NCBI GenBank assembly: GCA_019689655.1
Contig: JADGHC010000006.1
Span: forward strand, 1-35,110
From: Microbispora sp.
Lineage (GTDB): Bacteria > Actinomycetota > Actinomycetes > Streptosporangiales > Streptosporangiaceae
Length of the DNA stretch: 35,110 nucleotides
Direction: 5' to 3'
Shown: piece by piece, positions 1-12,248 of the stretch
Position numbering within the stretch: the stretch's first letter is position 1
Layout of the letters: each line of letters begins with the position of its first letter
Position numbers and translations under genes: made by a program
Notes under the pieces: model-generated
The model's input: only the letters and a program-made list of their open reading frames with translations
Told to the model about the DNA's origin: nothing
Database searches by the model: none

Positions 1-1101
1 ACCCACTGGGAGGGCTTCGCCACCGCGACCAGGGCGGCGGCGGCCGGGGGCGTGACCACGATCGTGGACATGCCGCTGAACTCGCTGCCGCCGACCGTGG
101 ACGTGGCGGCGCTGGAGGTCAAGCGCAAGGCCGCCGAGGGGCGCTGCCACGTGGACGTCGCCTTCTGGGGCGGTGCGATCCCCGGCAACCTCGCCGACCT
201 GCGGCCCCTGCACGAGGCCGGGGTGGCGGGCGTCAAATGCTTCCTGTCCCCGTCGGGCGTGGAGGAGTTCCCCGCGCTCGACCGCGACGGGCTGCGTGCC
301 GCGCTGACGGAGGTGGCGGACTTCGACGGCCTGCTGATCGTCCATGCCGAGGACCCCGCCCTGCTGTCCGACCCCGGCGGCCCGGCGTACGAGGACTTCC
401 TGCGCTCCCGCCCGCAGGAGGCCGAGCGGCGGGCCGTGGAGCAGGTGATCGCCCTGGCGGCGGAGACCGGCGCGCGGGCGCACATCGTGCACGTGTCGGC
501 CGCCGCCTGCGTGGAACCGCTGCGCGCCGCCCGGTCGGCCGGGGTGCGCGTCACCGCCGAGACCTGCCCGCACTACCTGACGCTGGCGGCCGAGCAGGTC
601 ACCGGGCCCGCCTACAAGTGCTGCCCGCCCATCAGGGAAGCCGCCAACCGCGACGCGCTGTGGCGGGCGCTCGGCGAGGGCGTGCTGATCGGGATCGTCT
701 CCGACCACTCCCCGTCGACGCCCGATCTCAAGGTGCCCGACTTCGCCGCCGCCTGGGGCGGCATCTCCTCGCTCCAGGTCGGCCTGCCCGTGGTGTGGAC
801 CGCGGCCCGCGCCCGCGGGTACGGCCTGGCCGACGTGGCGCGCTGGATGGCCGAGGGACCGGCCCGCCTGGCGGGCCTGCCGTACAAGGGGGCGATCCGG
901 GTGGGCGCCGACGCGGACCTGGTCGCCTTCGACCCCGACGCCGAGTTCACCGTGGACGTCGCGGAGCTCCACCACCGCAACCCGATCTGCCCGTACCACG
1001 GTGCGCGGCTGACGGGCGTCGTACGCACCGCCTGGCTGCGCGGCGCGCCCGTCGATCCCGCCACGCCGCGCGGGCGACTGCTCAGGAGGGGAGCGCGATG
1101 A
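1..1101 (+). CDS. allB: Allantoinase (5' truncated by window start)
   Basis: Frame 1 is open from base 1 (THWEGFATATRAAAAGGVTTIVDMPLNS...). Amidohydrolase/dihydroorotase-like motifs HIVHVSAA, AETCPHYL, CCPPIR, SDHSPS are typical of AllB. Confidence 0.93.
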   Translation, partial: THWEGFATATRAAAAGGVTTIVDMPLNSLPPTVDVAALEVKRKAAEGRCHVDVAFWGGAIPGNLADLRPLHEAGVAGVKCFLSPSGVEEFPALDRDGLRAALTEVADFDGLLIVHAEDPALLSDPGGPAYEDFLRSRPQEAERRAVEQVIALAAETGARAHIVHVSAAACVEPLRAARSAGVRVTAETCPHYLTLAAEQVTGPAYKCCPPIREAANRDALWRALGEGVLIGIVSDHSPSTPDLKVPDFAAAWGGISSLQVGLPVVWTAARARGYGLADVARWMAEGPARLAGLPYKGAIRVGADADLVAFDPDAEFTVDVAELHHRNPICPYHGARLTGVVRTAWLRGAPVDPATPRGRLLRRGAR

Positions 1102-2063
1102 CCGGTTTCACCCACCTGCCCGACCTCGCCCTGCGCACGTACGGCGGATCGGTCGTGGCCGCCAACGACGAGTCGTTCGCCGGACGGGAGGCCCTGATCC
1201 GGCCGGGACCCGCCGAGTTCCGGCCGCACACCTTCGGCGGCAAGGGCCAGGTCTACGACGGCTGGGAGACCCGGCGGCGGCGCGAGCCCGGCCACGACTG
1301 GGCGATCGTCCGGCTCGGCATGCCGGGGGTCATCCACGGCGTCGTGGTGGACACCTCGTGGTTCCGCGGCAACTACCCTCCGTACGCGTCGGTCGAGGCG
1401 TGCGCGGCCGAGGGCTACCCCGCGCCGGAGGAGCTGGACGGCTGGGTGGAGATCGTGCCGAAGAGCCCGCTGAAGGGCGACGCGGTGCACGAGTTCGCCG
1501 TGACCGACCCCCGCCGCTTCACCCACGTGCGGCTGAACATCTTCCCCGACGGCGGCGTCGCGCGGCTGCGGGTCCACGGCCGGGTCGTGCCCGACCGGGC
1601 GTTCCTGGAGGGCCTCACCATCGACCTGGCCGCGCTGGAGAACGGCGGCCTGGTCACCGCCTGCTCCGACGCGTTCTACTCCTCGCCGAACAACGTCCTC
1701 GCCCCCGGCCTGGCCCGCAACCAGGCCGAGGGCTGGGAGACCGCCCGCCGCCGCGACGGCGGCAACGACTGGCTCGTCGTCGCCCTGGCCGGGCCCGGCC
1801 GGGTGGCCGTCGCCGAGATCGACACCACCAACCTGATCTTCAACGCCCCCGGCTGGGCGTCCCTGAAGGGCGCGGACGCCGGCCGGGCGCCGCTGGAGGA
1901 CGAGGACGCCTGGTTCACGCTGCTGCCCAAGACACGCCTCCAGCCCGACACCCGCCACCGCTTCCGCTTCGACGACGACCGCCGGATCACCCACGCCCGG
2001 CTCGACATCTACCCCGACGGCGGCCTCGCCCGCCTCCGCCTTCTCGGCACCCTGGCCTCTTGA
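1098..2063 (+). CDS. alc: Allantoicase
   Basis: Start overlaps the allB stop (ATGA). Two allantoicase repeats with GWETRRRR..HDWAIVRLG and GWETARRRDGGNDWLVVAL, and NIFPDGGVARLRVHG / DIYPDGGLARLRLLG. Confidence 0.93.
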   Translation: MTGFTHLPDLALRTYGGSVVAANDESFAGREALIRPGPAEFRPHTFGGKGQVYDGWETRRRREPGHDWAIVRLGMPGVIHGVVVDTSWFRGNYPPYASVEACAAEGYPAPEELDGWVEIVPKSPLKGDAVHEFAVTDPRRFTHVRLNIFPDGGVARLRVHGRVVPDRAFLEGLTIDLAALENGGLVTACSDAFYSSPNNVLAPGLARNQAEGWETARRRDGGNDWLVVALAGPGRVAVAEIDTTNLIFNAPGWASLKGADAGRAPLEDEDAWFTLLPKTRLQPDTRHRFRFDDDRRITHARLDIYPDGGLARLRLLGTLAS

Positions 2064-2189
2064 GGCCGCCCGCACGGCGGCGAATCCCGGGCGTACACCG
2101 ACGGCCGCCCGCTTACCGAGCACCGCAGGCCCCGCCCGGGCCCTTCGTGCGGCGGCCGGTCCGCACCGGGCGTGCCCGGTCGCCCGGGG

Positions 2190-4184
2190 TCAGTGCCAGA
2201 GGGTGATGGTGGTGCCCGGCGGTTGCTGGCCGAGCGGGTTCTCGCCGACCACGCGGTCCGTGCCCACCACCCTGCGGACCTTGACCGTGAAACCGGCCGC
2301 CTTCAGCTCGTTCACCGCGTCCCGTACGGACTTGAACATCACGTTGGGCACGTTGACGACGGTGGGCGGAGTCTGGTTGGGATCGGCGGGGTTGACCTCC
2401 CACGGCCAGTGGAAGCCCTGATCCGGGCCGCGCGACACCGTCAGGTGGACGGTCTGCCCGGCCACCACCTCGGCGCCGCCGGAGGGGTCCTGGGCGATCA
2501 CCGTGCCCGGCGGGGTGTCGTCGGCGGTCTCGTCGACTTGGACGTTGAAGCCCTTCTCCCGCAGGAGCTTTTCCGCCTGGTCACGCATCATCTGCGTGAC
2601 GTCCGGCATCAGCAGGCCCGCGCTGACGACGAAGTTGACCGTGCCGCCCTTCTTGACGCGCTTGCCCACCGGCGGGTTGGTACGGATGACCTGGTCGCGG
2701 GGGATGGTGTCGCTCGCGCTCTTGCTGACCCGCCCGGGGGTCAGCCCGGCCTCGGCGATCTTCGCGCGGGCGTCCGCCAGGCTGAGGCCCTCGACCGCCG
2801 GTACGGCGATCGTCTGCGGGCCGGCCGACGGGATCAGGGTGAGCACGGCGCCCTTGACCACCTCGGCGCCCGCTCCCGGATCGGTGTCGAGGACGACGTC
2901 CTTCGGCACCTTGTCGTCGAACCGCGCCTCGCCGATCCGGACCTCGAAACCGGCCTGCTGCGCCTCCAGCCTGGCGACCGTGATCGGCTTGTCCACCAGG
3001 TCGGGGACCTTCGTGTAGCGGCCCTGGGAGAACCACCAGCCGGTGAAGGCGATGCCGGCCACCATGACGAGGGCCAGCGCGGCCAGGAACCAGACGGTCC
3101 GGCTCCCGCGTGCCCGGGGTCGCTCCACCTCGGTGGGGCCGGTCAGCAGCTCCGTGCGCGGCTGGATCATCGTCTGGCCGAGCGGCTCGGGCTCCGCCAG
3201 GGCGTGCTGTGCCGTGCCGAACGACGACGCCTCGCCGTGCGGCGGCAGGGTCCGGTGCCCGCCCGTCCGCACGCCGCTGTGGGCACCGGTGTCCCCGGTC
3301 CCGAGGGGGGCGGCGTGGGCGCCGGTGTGCCCGGTCTTCGGCAGCGTACGGTGCACCTCGACGGCGGCGACGAGCATGGCGGTCGCGTCCGCCGGACGCG
3401 CGGCGGGGTCCTTGTCCGTGGCCGCGAGGACGAGTGCGTCGATCGAGGGCGGAACGTCGGGCACGATCGAGGACGGCGCGGGGACGCTCTCGTGCACGTG
3501 GCGGTAGGCGACCGCCATGGGCGTCTCGCCCGCGTACGGCTGCCGCCCGGTGAGCAGCTCGAACAGCATGATCCCGGTGGCGTACACGTCGCTGCGGGCG
3601 TCGGCGGTGCCGGTCGTGACCTGCTCGGGCGACATGTAGCCGATCGTGCCGATCATCATGCCGGTCTTGGTCTGGTTGGTCGCCTCGATCGCGCGGGCCA
3701 GGCCGAAGTCCACGACCTTCACCCGCCCGTCGTCGGCGAGCAGCACGTTCTCGGGCTTGACGTCCCGGTGGATGAGCCCGGCCTGGTGGGCCGCGCCGAG
3801 GGCGGCCAGCACCGGGATGACCATCTCCAGGGCCTCGCGGGCCGGGAGCCGGCCGCGCCGGCGCAAGACGTCGCGCAGCGTCCTGCCGGGGACGTACTCC
3901 ATCGACAGGTAGACGTTCGCTCCGTCGGTGCCCTGGTCGAAGACCTGCACGATGTTGGGGTGCGAGAGGCTGGCCACCGACTTGGCCTCGCCGATGAACC
4001 GCCGCACGAACTGCGGGTCCTCCGCAAGCGAGCGATGCATCACCTTGACGGCGACCGTGCGGTCGAGCCGGACGTCCAGAGCCAGGTAGACGGAGGCCAT
4101 GCCACCCCGGGCGATCCGGGACTCGACGCGGTAGCGCCCATCGAGCAACTGCCCCACGAGCGGGTCGGTTAGCGTCGTGTCCAC
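2190..4184 (-). CDS. Serine/threonine protein kinase with transmembrane helix and about four C-terminal PASTA repeats (PknB/PknL-like)
   Basis: Kinase motifs VAVKVM, HRDVKPENVLL, VDFGLAR, GTIGYMSPEQ; TM segment VWFLAALALVMVAGIAFTGWWF; PASTA-like units starting VPDLVDK, VPAVEGLS, MPDVTQMM, VPNVMFKS. Confidence 0.95.
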   Translation of the reverse strand: MDTTLTDPLVGQLLDGRYRVESRIARGGMASVYLALDVRLDRTVAVKVMHRSLAEDPQFVRRFIGEAKSVASLSHPNIVQVFDQGTDGANVYLSMEYVPGRTLRDVLRRRGRLPAREALEMVIPVLAALGAAHQAGLIHRDVKPENVLLADDGRVKVVDFGLARAIEATNQTKTGMMIGTIGYMSPEQVTTGTADARSDVYATGIMLFELLTGRQPYAGETPMAVAYRHVHESVPAPSSIVPDVPPSIDALVLAATDKDPAARPADATAMLVAAVEVHRTLPKTGHTGAHAAPLGTGDTGAHSGVRTGGHRTLPPHGEASSFGTAQHALAEPEPLGQTMIQPRTELLTGPTEVERPRARGSRTVWFLAALALVMVAGIAFTGWWFSQGRYTKVPDLVDKPITVARLEAQQAGFEVRIGEARFDDKVPKDVVLDTDPGAGAEVVKGAVLTLIPSAGPQTIAVPAVEGLSLADARAKIAEAGLTPGRVSKSASDTIPRDQVIRTNPPVGKRVKKGGTVNFVVSAGLLMPDVTQMMRDQAEKLLREKGFNVQVDETADDTPPGTVIAQDPSGGAEVVAGQTVHLTVSRGPDQGFHWPWEVNPADPNQTPPTVVNVPNVMFKSVRDAVNELKAAGFTVKVRRVVGTDRVVGENPLGQQPPGTTITLWH

Positions 4185-4440
4185 CCGCCAGAGTTTACGG
4201 GTGATTTGCCGCTCGCCGTGTTCCCTAATCCCAAACCGAGACCTATTCGGGCGCCTCCCGTCCCGTCCGAAAAGCCGTGCCGCTTGCGAAAACCGGGCCT
4301 ACCAGACGGAGATCGGGCGCCGGTCGCGGCGGGTGACGGGGGCGCGGTACGGAGCCCACGCCGGGCGGGTTCAGGAGGGCGCGGACGGCCCGCCCGGCGG
4401 GGGATGACGGGCGTCCGGCCTCGGGACGGCGTCGGGGCTG

Positions 4441-6541
<2,101 letters not shown>

Positions 6542-6545
6542 AGCG

Positions 6546-6636
6546 CTCCCTTCGCCGGCATTACCCGGATCAGGTCGTGGGCGGTCGAGAGCCTCGCGCT
6601 CTCCTCTCAGCCCGGTCCGCCGGGCTCCCGCGCGTC
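6546..6636 (-). promoter_or_regulatory. TPP riboswitch (THI element)
   Basis: Minus strand reads GGGAGCCCGGCGGACCGGGCTGAGAGG...GACCGCCCACGACCTGATCCGGGTAATGCCGGCGAAGGGAG. Both conserved THI-box halves (CTGAGAGG and ACCTGATCCGGGTAATGCCGGCGAAGGGAG) lie immediately upstream of thiO. Confidence 0.97.
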
Positions 6637-6689
6637 TTACCCGAACAAGCGTAGTACGCGGTCCATCGCGGCCGATCGCCGGACCGGCG

Positions 6690-6886
6690 AGTATGGGGGC
6701 CGTGCGACTCGCACGCCGCCGTCGAGGCGGCCAAGGCCGCCGCGGGCGGCAAGTACGTCAACGTGCCGGGCGCCGACGTCGCCGCGCAGTGCTTCCCGCT
6801 CCGGCGGGGCTCGCGTACGGCGGGAGCGGACCGGCGTCACGCACGTGCCGCACGCGACGAACATCCGGCTGCGGGTGATCCGGTGA
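6690..6886 (+). pseudogene. Degraded dihydrofolate reductase-family (RibD_C-like) remnant
   Basis: Frame 1 gives HAAVEAAKAAAGGKYVNVPGADVAAQCFPL, resembling the AVEQAKAAAGDKDV..GA..VQQCL region of DHFR-family proteins; a different frame gives GVTHVPHATNIRLRVIR* like the family C-terminus. No single frame joins them and the middle segment is missing. Confidence 0.5.
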
Positions 6887-6997
6887 GGGCGGGGGCCGCC
6901 TCACAACGCGGGCCTCTGCGGCGGTGCGCGTCAAGTGCCCAACTCGTTATGGGGGGCCCGTTGGCCAGCGCCCCCGTTGACAATCTATGGTCAAATT

Positions 6998-8176
6998 GTG
7001 GATCACGTCGTGGTGGTGGGTGCCGGCCTGGCCGGCGTGCGGAGCATCGAGGCGTTGCGGGCCCGTGGGTTCACCGGCCGGATCACGCTCGTCGGGGAGG
7101 AACACCATCGCCCCTATGACCGTCCGCCGCTGTCGAAGGCGGTGCTGCTCGGGGAGACCGACTCCACCGTGGTCGACTCCGACCTCGACGCCCTCGACGT
7201 ACGGCTGTGCCTCGGCACGGCCGCCAAGGGCCTGCGCGACGGCGTGCTGGAGACGACCGAGGGCGAGCTGGAGTACGACGGCCTGGTCATCGCCACCGGC
7301 GCCACCCCGATCCGGCTGCGCGGCGAGGGCCGCCAGCACGTGCTGCGCACGATCGAGGACGCGCTGACGCTGCGCGAGCGCCTGGTCCCCGGCGCCCGCG
7401 TGGCCGTCGTCGGGGCCGGATGGATCGGCGCCGAGGTCGCCACCGCCGCGGCGAAGGCCGGGTGCACGGTGACCGTGGTGGAGGCGGGGGAGAGCCCGCT
7501 GGCCGCGGCGCTCGGGCCCGCCGTCGGCAGCCACACCATCGACTGGTACGCGCGGGCCGGCGTCGAGCTGCGCCTGGGCGCGATGGTCGGGACCGTCGAC
7601 CCGGACGGCCTCACGCTCATGTCCGGCGCCCGGGTGAAGGCCGACGTGATCGTCAGCGGCATCGGGGTGCGCCCGGCCGTCGACTGGCTGAAGGGCTCGG
7701 CGGTCCGGCTGGACGACGGAGTGGTCGTCGACGAGCACCTGCGCACGTCGCTGCCCAACGTGGTCGCGGTGGGCGACTGCGCGAGCTGGTGGTCGCGCAG
7801 GTTCCGCACCCGCCTGCGGGTCGAGCACTGGGACACCGCGCTCCAGGCCCCCGACACGGCCGCCGCCACCCTGCTGGGCGAACCGGCGGTCTACGACCCC
7901 GTGCCGTACTTCTGGTCGGAGCAGTTCGGCCACATGGTGCAGTTCGCCGGTCACCGGAAGGCGGGCGACCGGATGCTGCTGCGCGGCGACCCGCGCAGGG
8001 ACCCGAAGTGGGCGGTGTGCTGGCTGACGCCGGAGGACCGGCTGGCGGCGGTGCTCACCGTCGACCGGCCGCGTGACGTGGTGCAGGGCCGCCGGCTCGT
8101 CGAGAGCGGGCAGCGGCTCGATCCCCTGCGGGTGGCCGATCCGGCCGTGCCGCTCCGCGACTGCATTATGGCGTAA
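6998..8176 (+). CDS. FAD-dependent NAD(P)H oxidoreductase, ferredoxin reductase family
   Basis: VDHVVVVGAGLAGVRSIEALR (FAD fold), VAVVGAGWIGAEVATAAAKAG (NAD fold), NVVAVGDCASW, HWDTALQAPDTAAATLLG. GTG start inferred at 6998. Confidence 0.9.
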   Translation: MDHVVVVGAGLAGVRSIEALRARGFTGRITLVGEEHHRPYDRPPLSKAVLLGETDSTVVDSDLDALDVRLCLGTAAKGLRDGVLETTEGELEYDGLVIATGATPIRLRGEGRQHVLRTIEDALTLRERLVPGARVAVVGAGWIGAEVATAAAKAGCTVTVVEAGESPLAAALGPAVGSHTIDWYARAGVELRLGAMVGTVDPDGLTLMSGARVKADVIVSGIGVRPAVDWLKGSAVRLDDGVVVDEHLRTSLPNVVAVGDCASWWSRRFRTRLRVEHWDTALQAPDTAAATLLGEPAVYDPVPYFWSEQFGHMVQFAGHRKAGDRMLLRGDPRRDPKWAVCWLTPEDRLAAVLTVDRPRDVVQGRRLVESGQRLDPLRVADPAVPLRDCIMA

Positions 8177-8219
8177 TCGAGGTGTTTCCCGGCAGCTCGC
8201 CTGTGGTAATGGTGGTTTC

Positions 8220-8597
8220 GTGACGCTTACTGTTGCGCAGATCGACCGGGAGACCGACCAGCTCGTAGGGGAATGGCTCCCCCTCTCGGAGGCCGCCAAG
8301 AAGCTGGGGCTCAGCGTCGGCCGCGCCAAGCAACTCCTCAAGGACAAAAAGCTCGTCGGAGTACGGCGCAGCGGAAGCGGTGAGCCGCAGATTCCGGCGG
8401 TGTTCATCGCCGGAGGCGAGGTGCTCAAGGGCCTGTCCGGCACGCTCACCCTGCTGTCGGACGCCGGATACGACGAGGTGGAGTCGATCCGGTGGCTGTT
8501 CACACCGGACGACTCGCTGCCGGGGTCGCCGATCGAGGCGATCGTCAAGGGCTGGCACACCGAGGTCAAGCGCAGGGCACAGGCCCTCGGCTTCTGA
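8220..8597 (+). CDS. Rv2175c-family winged-helix DNA-binding protein
   Basis: [34 protein letters not shown]...[43 protein letters not shown]...RRAQALGF matches the Rv2175c pattern (RWLFTPD, RRAQA C-terminus). GTG start. Confidence 0.9.
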   Translation: MTLTVAQIDRETDQLVGEWLPLSEAAKKLGLSVGRAKQLLKDKKLVGVRRSGSGEPQIPAVFIAGGEVLKGLSGTLTLLSDAGYDEVESIRWLFTPDDSLPGSPIEAIVKGWHTEVKRRAQALGF

Positions 8598-8625
8598 CCA
8601 CGCCGCCGCGTGGCATTGTGGTCGG

Positions 8626-9279
8626 GTGAACGACATCCGGCGACAGCGGCTCGCGCAGGCCAGGCTCTACCTCTGCACCGACGGCAGGAGGGACCGCGGC
8701 GATCTGGAGAAGTTCCTCGACGCGGTCCTCGCCGCCGGGGTGGACATCGTCCAGCTCCGGGAGAAGGGCCTGGAGGCCCGCGAGGAGCTCGCTCTGCTCG
8801 AGGTCTTCCGCGCGGCCTGCGACCGGCACGGCGCGCTGCTCGCGGTCAACGACCGGGCGGACGTGGCGTACGCCGCCCGGCCCGACATCCTGCACCTCGG
8901 CCAAGACGACCTCCCGGTGCCGGTGGCCCGGGAGATCCTCGGCCCCGACGTGCTCATCGGCAGGTCCACGCATTCGGCGGCCGAGGCGTCGGCCGCCGCG
9001 GTGGAGCCGGGCGTCGACTACTTCTGCTGCGGGCCGATCTGGCCCACGCCCACCAAGCCGGGCCGTCCCGCGCCCGGCCCCGCGCTGCTGGAGCACGCCG
9101 CGCGGCTGGGCGCCGACCGGCCGTGGTTCGGCATCGGCGGCATCGACCTGGGCAACCTCGACGAGGTGATGGCGCACGGCGTGCGCCGCGTCGTGGTCGT
9201 CCGGGCCATCACCGAGGCCGACGATCCCGGTGCCGCGGCCGCCGCGCTCAAGGCCCGGCTGTCCGCCGTCCCGCTCTGA
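8626..9279 (+). CDS. thiE: Thiamine-phosphate synthase
   Basis: LYLCTDGR...[17 protein letters not shown]...[27 protein letters not shown]...GRSTHS...[17 protein letters not shown]...[11 protein letters not shown] start. Confidence 0.95.
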   Translation: MNDIRRQRLAQARLYLCTDGRRDRGDLEKFLDAVLAAGVDIVQLREKGLEAREELALLEVFRAACDRHGALLAVNDRADVAYAARPDILHLGQDDLPVPVAREILGPDVLIGRSTHSAAEASAAAVEPGVDYFCCGPIWPTPTKPGRPAPGPALLEHAARLGADRPWFGIGGIDLGNLDEVMAHGVRRVVVVRAITEADDPGAAAAALKARLSAVPL

Positions 9280-9407
9280 GCCGCCGTACGCTCACGGCCG
9301 GACGGTGGCCCGGACGGGCGGGCGTGCCGGGACGCGGCGCACGGGCCCGCCCGCCGCGCCGGGGCGCGGCGGGAGGCGACACGACGGCCAGGGCGCGGCG
9401 CGTCCGG

Positions 9408-10475
9408 TCAGGTGCGGCGGGAGGTGGCGGCGACGGCCAGGGCCGCCAGCGCCTCACGGGCGTCCTCCTCGATCGGCGCCTGGTCGAGCGAGTGCAGCGC
9501 GTCGTCGAGGTAGCGCTTGATCATGCCTTCGCACGCGGCGAGCGCGCCGGTCTCCTCGATGACCGTCCGCAGCCGCCCGATCCCCTCGGCGTCCAGGCCG
9601 GGGTCGCCGAGCAGGGTCCGTACGACCGCCGCCTGGGCGGGGGTGGCGGCGGCGAGCGCGCGGGCGATCAGGACGGTCCGCTTGCCCTCGCGCAGATCGT
9701 CCCCGGCAGGCTTGCCGGTCTCCGCCGGGTCGCCGAACACTCCGAGGATGTCGTCGCGGAGCTGGAAGGCGATGCCCACCTGCTGGCCGTACTCCACGCA
9801 GAGCCGGTCGATCCACCCGTGCGTGGCCCGGGCGGCGAGGACGAGCCCGAGCCGGAGCGGCTGCTCGACCGAGTACTTGCCGCTCTTGTAAAGGGCCACC
9901 CGCAGCGCGCTGTCGAACGTGCTCTCGCCCTGCGCCTGTTCGAGCAGGTCGAGGTACTGCCCGCACATCAGCTCGGTGAGCATGTGATCGTGCACCGGCT
10001 GGGCGGCGGCGAGCGCCTCGGGCGCCAGGCCGCTGGTGCGCCACATCTGTCCCGACCACACCAGCAGCAGGTTTCCCAGCAGCACGGCCGATCCCTCGCC
10101 AAACTGCCGTGCGGAGCCGTGCCAGCCCGCCTCGGTGTGCATCCGTTCGAACCGGCGGTGCGCCGAGGGCATCCCCCTGCGCACGTCGCTGGCGTCCATC
10201 ACGTCGTCGTGGATGAGCGCACTCGCCTGGAGCAGCTCCAGGGAGGCGGCGGCGAAATGCAGCCCGGGGTCGTCGCCGCCCCCGGCGGCGCGCCATCCCC
10301 AATGGCAGAAGGCCGGACGCAGTCGTTTGCCGCCCGACAGGAAGTCCTCAGCGGCGGACAGCAGGGCGGCCAGATGAGGGTCACCGAAGTGTGGTCGCTG
10401 CCGGTCGAGGAACTCCCGGAGTGCGCGGTCCACCTCCGTACGGATGAAATCGAGCGAGGCGGCAGAAATGGTCAT
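9408..10475 (-). CDS. Polyprenyl (geranylgeranyl-type) diphosphate synthase
   Basis: First Asp-rich motif HDDVMDASDVRRG, second motif FQLRDDILGVFGD, and GGKRLRP. Confidence 0.94.
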   Translation of the reverse strand: MTISAASLDFIRTEVDRALREFLDRQRPHFGDPHLAALLSAAEDFLSGGKRLRPAFCHWGWRAAGGGDDPGLHFAAASLELLQASALIHDDVMDASDVRRGMPSAHRRFERMHTEAGWHGSARQFGEGSAVLLGNLLLVWSGQMWRTSGLAPEALAAAQPVHDHMLTELMCGQYLDLLEQAQGESTFDSALRVALYKSGKYSVEQPLRLGLVLAARATHGWIDRLCVEYGQQVGIAFQLRDDILGVFGDPAETGKPAGDDLREGKRTVLIARALAAATPAQAAVVRTLLGDPGLDAEGIGRLRTVIEETGALAACEGMIKRYLDDALHSLDQAPIEEDAREALAALAVAATSRRT

Positions 10476-10615
10476 GTTCTGAGATTAACCGGCAATGATC
10501 CAGACACCCAGCGGCAGATCCCCTATAAGTGGTCTGACCCGCTCGCTTCACGCAAATGTCCACATAGCAAGACCGTGAGGCCGGTGAAAATCGTCATCGC
10601 TGTACCCTTGCGGGT

Positions 10616-11545
10616 ATGGCTCTCGGTCTGCCCTCGCGGCTTCCCGATCGCGTCCCGACGGTTCGCGAACTGCTCGCCGCGGGCGAGCGTTCGTTCTCCT
10701 TCGAGTTTTTCCCGCCGAAGACCGACGAGGGGGAGCGCCAGTTGTGGCGGGCGATCCGCGAGCTGGAGGCGCTGCGCCCGACCTTCGTCTCCGTCACCTA
10801 CGGCGCCGGCGGCTCGACGCGCGACCGCACCGTGGACATCGTGGAGCGGCTGGCGCACGAGACGACGCTGACCCCCGTCGCCCACATCACCGCGGTCGAC
10901 CACTCGATCCGCGAGCTGCGCCACCTCATCGGCAGGTTCGCCGACGCGGGAGTGCGCAACATGCTCGCGCTGCGCGGCGACCCGCCCGGCGGCAACCCTC
11001 TGGACGAGTGGGTCAAGCACCCGGAGGGCGTCATGTACGCCGAGGAGCTGGTGCGGCTGATCCGCCAATCGGGCGAGTTCTGCGTGGGGGTGGCCGCCTT
11101 CCCGTACAAGCACCCGAGGTCGGCGACCATCGAGTCGGACACCGCGTACTTCGTGCGGAAGTGCCGGGCCGGCGCGGACTTCGCGATCACTCAGATGTTC
11201 TTCCGCGCCGAGGACTACCTGCGCCTGCGCGACCGCGTGGCGGCCCACGGCTGCGACACGCCGATCATCCCCGGCATCATGCCCGTCACCCAGATGAGCA
11301 CGATCGCCAGGTCGGAGCAGCTGTCCGGAGCGCCGTTCCCGCCGGAGGTGGCCGAGCGGTTCGAGGCGGTCGCCGACGACCCGGCCGCGGTGCGCAGGCT
11401 GGGGATCGAGCACGCCGTGGAGCTGTGCCAGGAGCTTCTCGACGAGGGCGCGCCCGGGATCCACTTCATCACCTTCAACCGGTCGAGCGCGACCCGCGAG
11501 GTGTTCCGGGCGCTGCACAGCGTGCCCGCCGGCGTGGCCGGCTGA
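10616..11545 (+). CDS. metF: Methylenetetrahydrofolate reductase
   Basis: [80 protein letters not shown]. Confidence 0.95.
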   Translation: MALGLPSRLPDRVPTVRELLAAGERSFSFEFFPPKTDEGERQLWRAIRELEALRPTFVSVTYGAGGSTRDRTVDIVERLAHETTLTPVAHITAVDHSIRELRHLIGRFADAGVRNMLALRGDPPGGNPLDEWVKHPEGVMYAEELVRLIRQSGEFCVGVAAFPYKHPRSATIESDTAYFVRKCRAGADFAITQMFFRAEDYLRLRDRVAAHGCDTPIIPGIMPVTQMSTIARSEQLSGAPFPPEVAERFEAVADDPAAVRRLGIEHAVELCQELLDEGAPGIHFITFNRSSATREVFRALHSVPAGVAG

Positions 11546-11614
11546 GCCGGGGCTTCCGCGGGCTTCCGCGGGCGTCCGAGCGCCGCCCGGGCCGGTGTCG
11601 GCGGGCCCTGTCTG

Positions 11615-12214
11615 TCAGTGTTCGCGGTCCCTGCCCGGCCGGCGTTCGCGGGCCGGTGCGGGCAGCGGCAGCCGTACGCCGGCGATGGCGTACTCCTCGT
11701 AGCCGCCCGGGAAGACGAACCGGGTCATCAGGTCGGTGAACCCGACCTCCCGGTAGAGGTGCCGGGCCGCCGTGGGGGCGTCGTGCGTCGACAGCACGGC
11801 GGTGCGCTCCGGGCGGCCCTCGCACAACGCGTGGATCAGCCGCCGGCCGATTCCCCGGCCCTGGCACTCGGGACGCACATGGACCTCGGCGATCTCCAGG
11901 GCGTCGCCGAACCAGTCCTCGGCCACGACCGGCCCGGCCCGGTCCTGCAGCGCTCCGCGTACGACGTCATGCCACCACTGTCCCTGGCCTCCGTGAAAGC
12001 CGTACGCGAAGCCGGCGATTTCGGACGTCTGCGTGTTCTCGGCGAGCACGCAGGTGAAATCTGGATAGGTGGCGTGATTACGCATGATCGCCATGCGGCC
12101 CGCGAGCTGATCCGATGGCGGGCGCATGGCGACCGTGTAGATCTCCAGCACGGTGTCCAGCACCGCTTTGAACTCGTCGGGCCCCACCCGTCGCAGTCGG
12201 ATCACTCGTCGCAC
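11615..12214 (-). CDS. GNAT-family N-acetyltransferase
   Basis: IAEVHVRPECQGRGIGRRLIHALCEGRPERTAVLSTHDAPTAARHLYREVGF contains the acetyl-CoA-binding Q/RxxGxG/A motif. Confidence 0.9.
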   Translation of the reverse strand: MRRVIRLRRVGPDEFKAVLDTVLEIYTVAMRPPSDQLAGRMAIMRNHATYPDFTCVLAENTQTSEIAGFAYGFHGGQGQWWHDVVRGALQDRAGPVVAEDWFGDALEIAEVHVRPECQGRGIGRRLIHALCEGRPERTAVLSTHDAPTAARHLYREVGFTDLMTRFVFPGGYEEYAIAGVRLPLPAPARERRPGRDREH

Positions 12215-12248
12215 ACTAGCAAAGCGAGGCCGGACCGGCCCGCAGCCG

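Noticed and set aside
2172-4172. 666-aa plus-strand ORF opposite the kinase
   Set aside because: Codon-position shadow of the PASTA kinase; no domain-like sequence.
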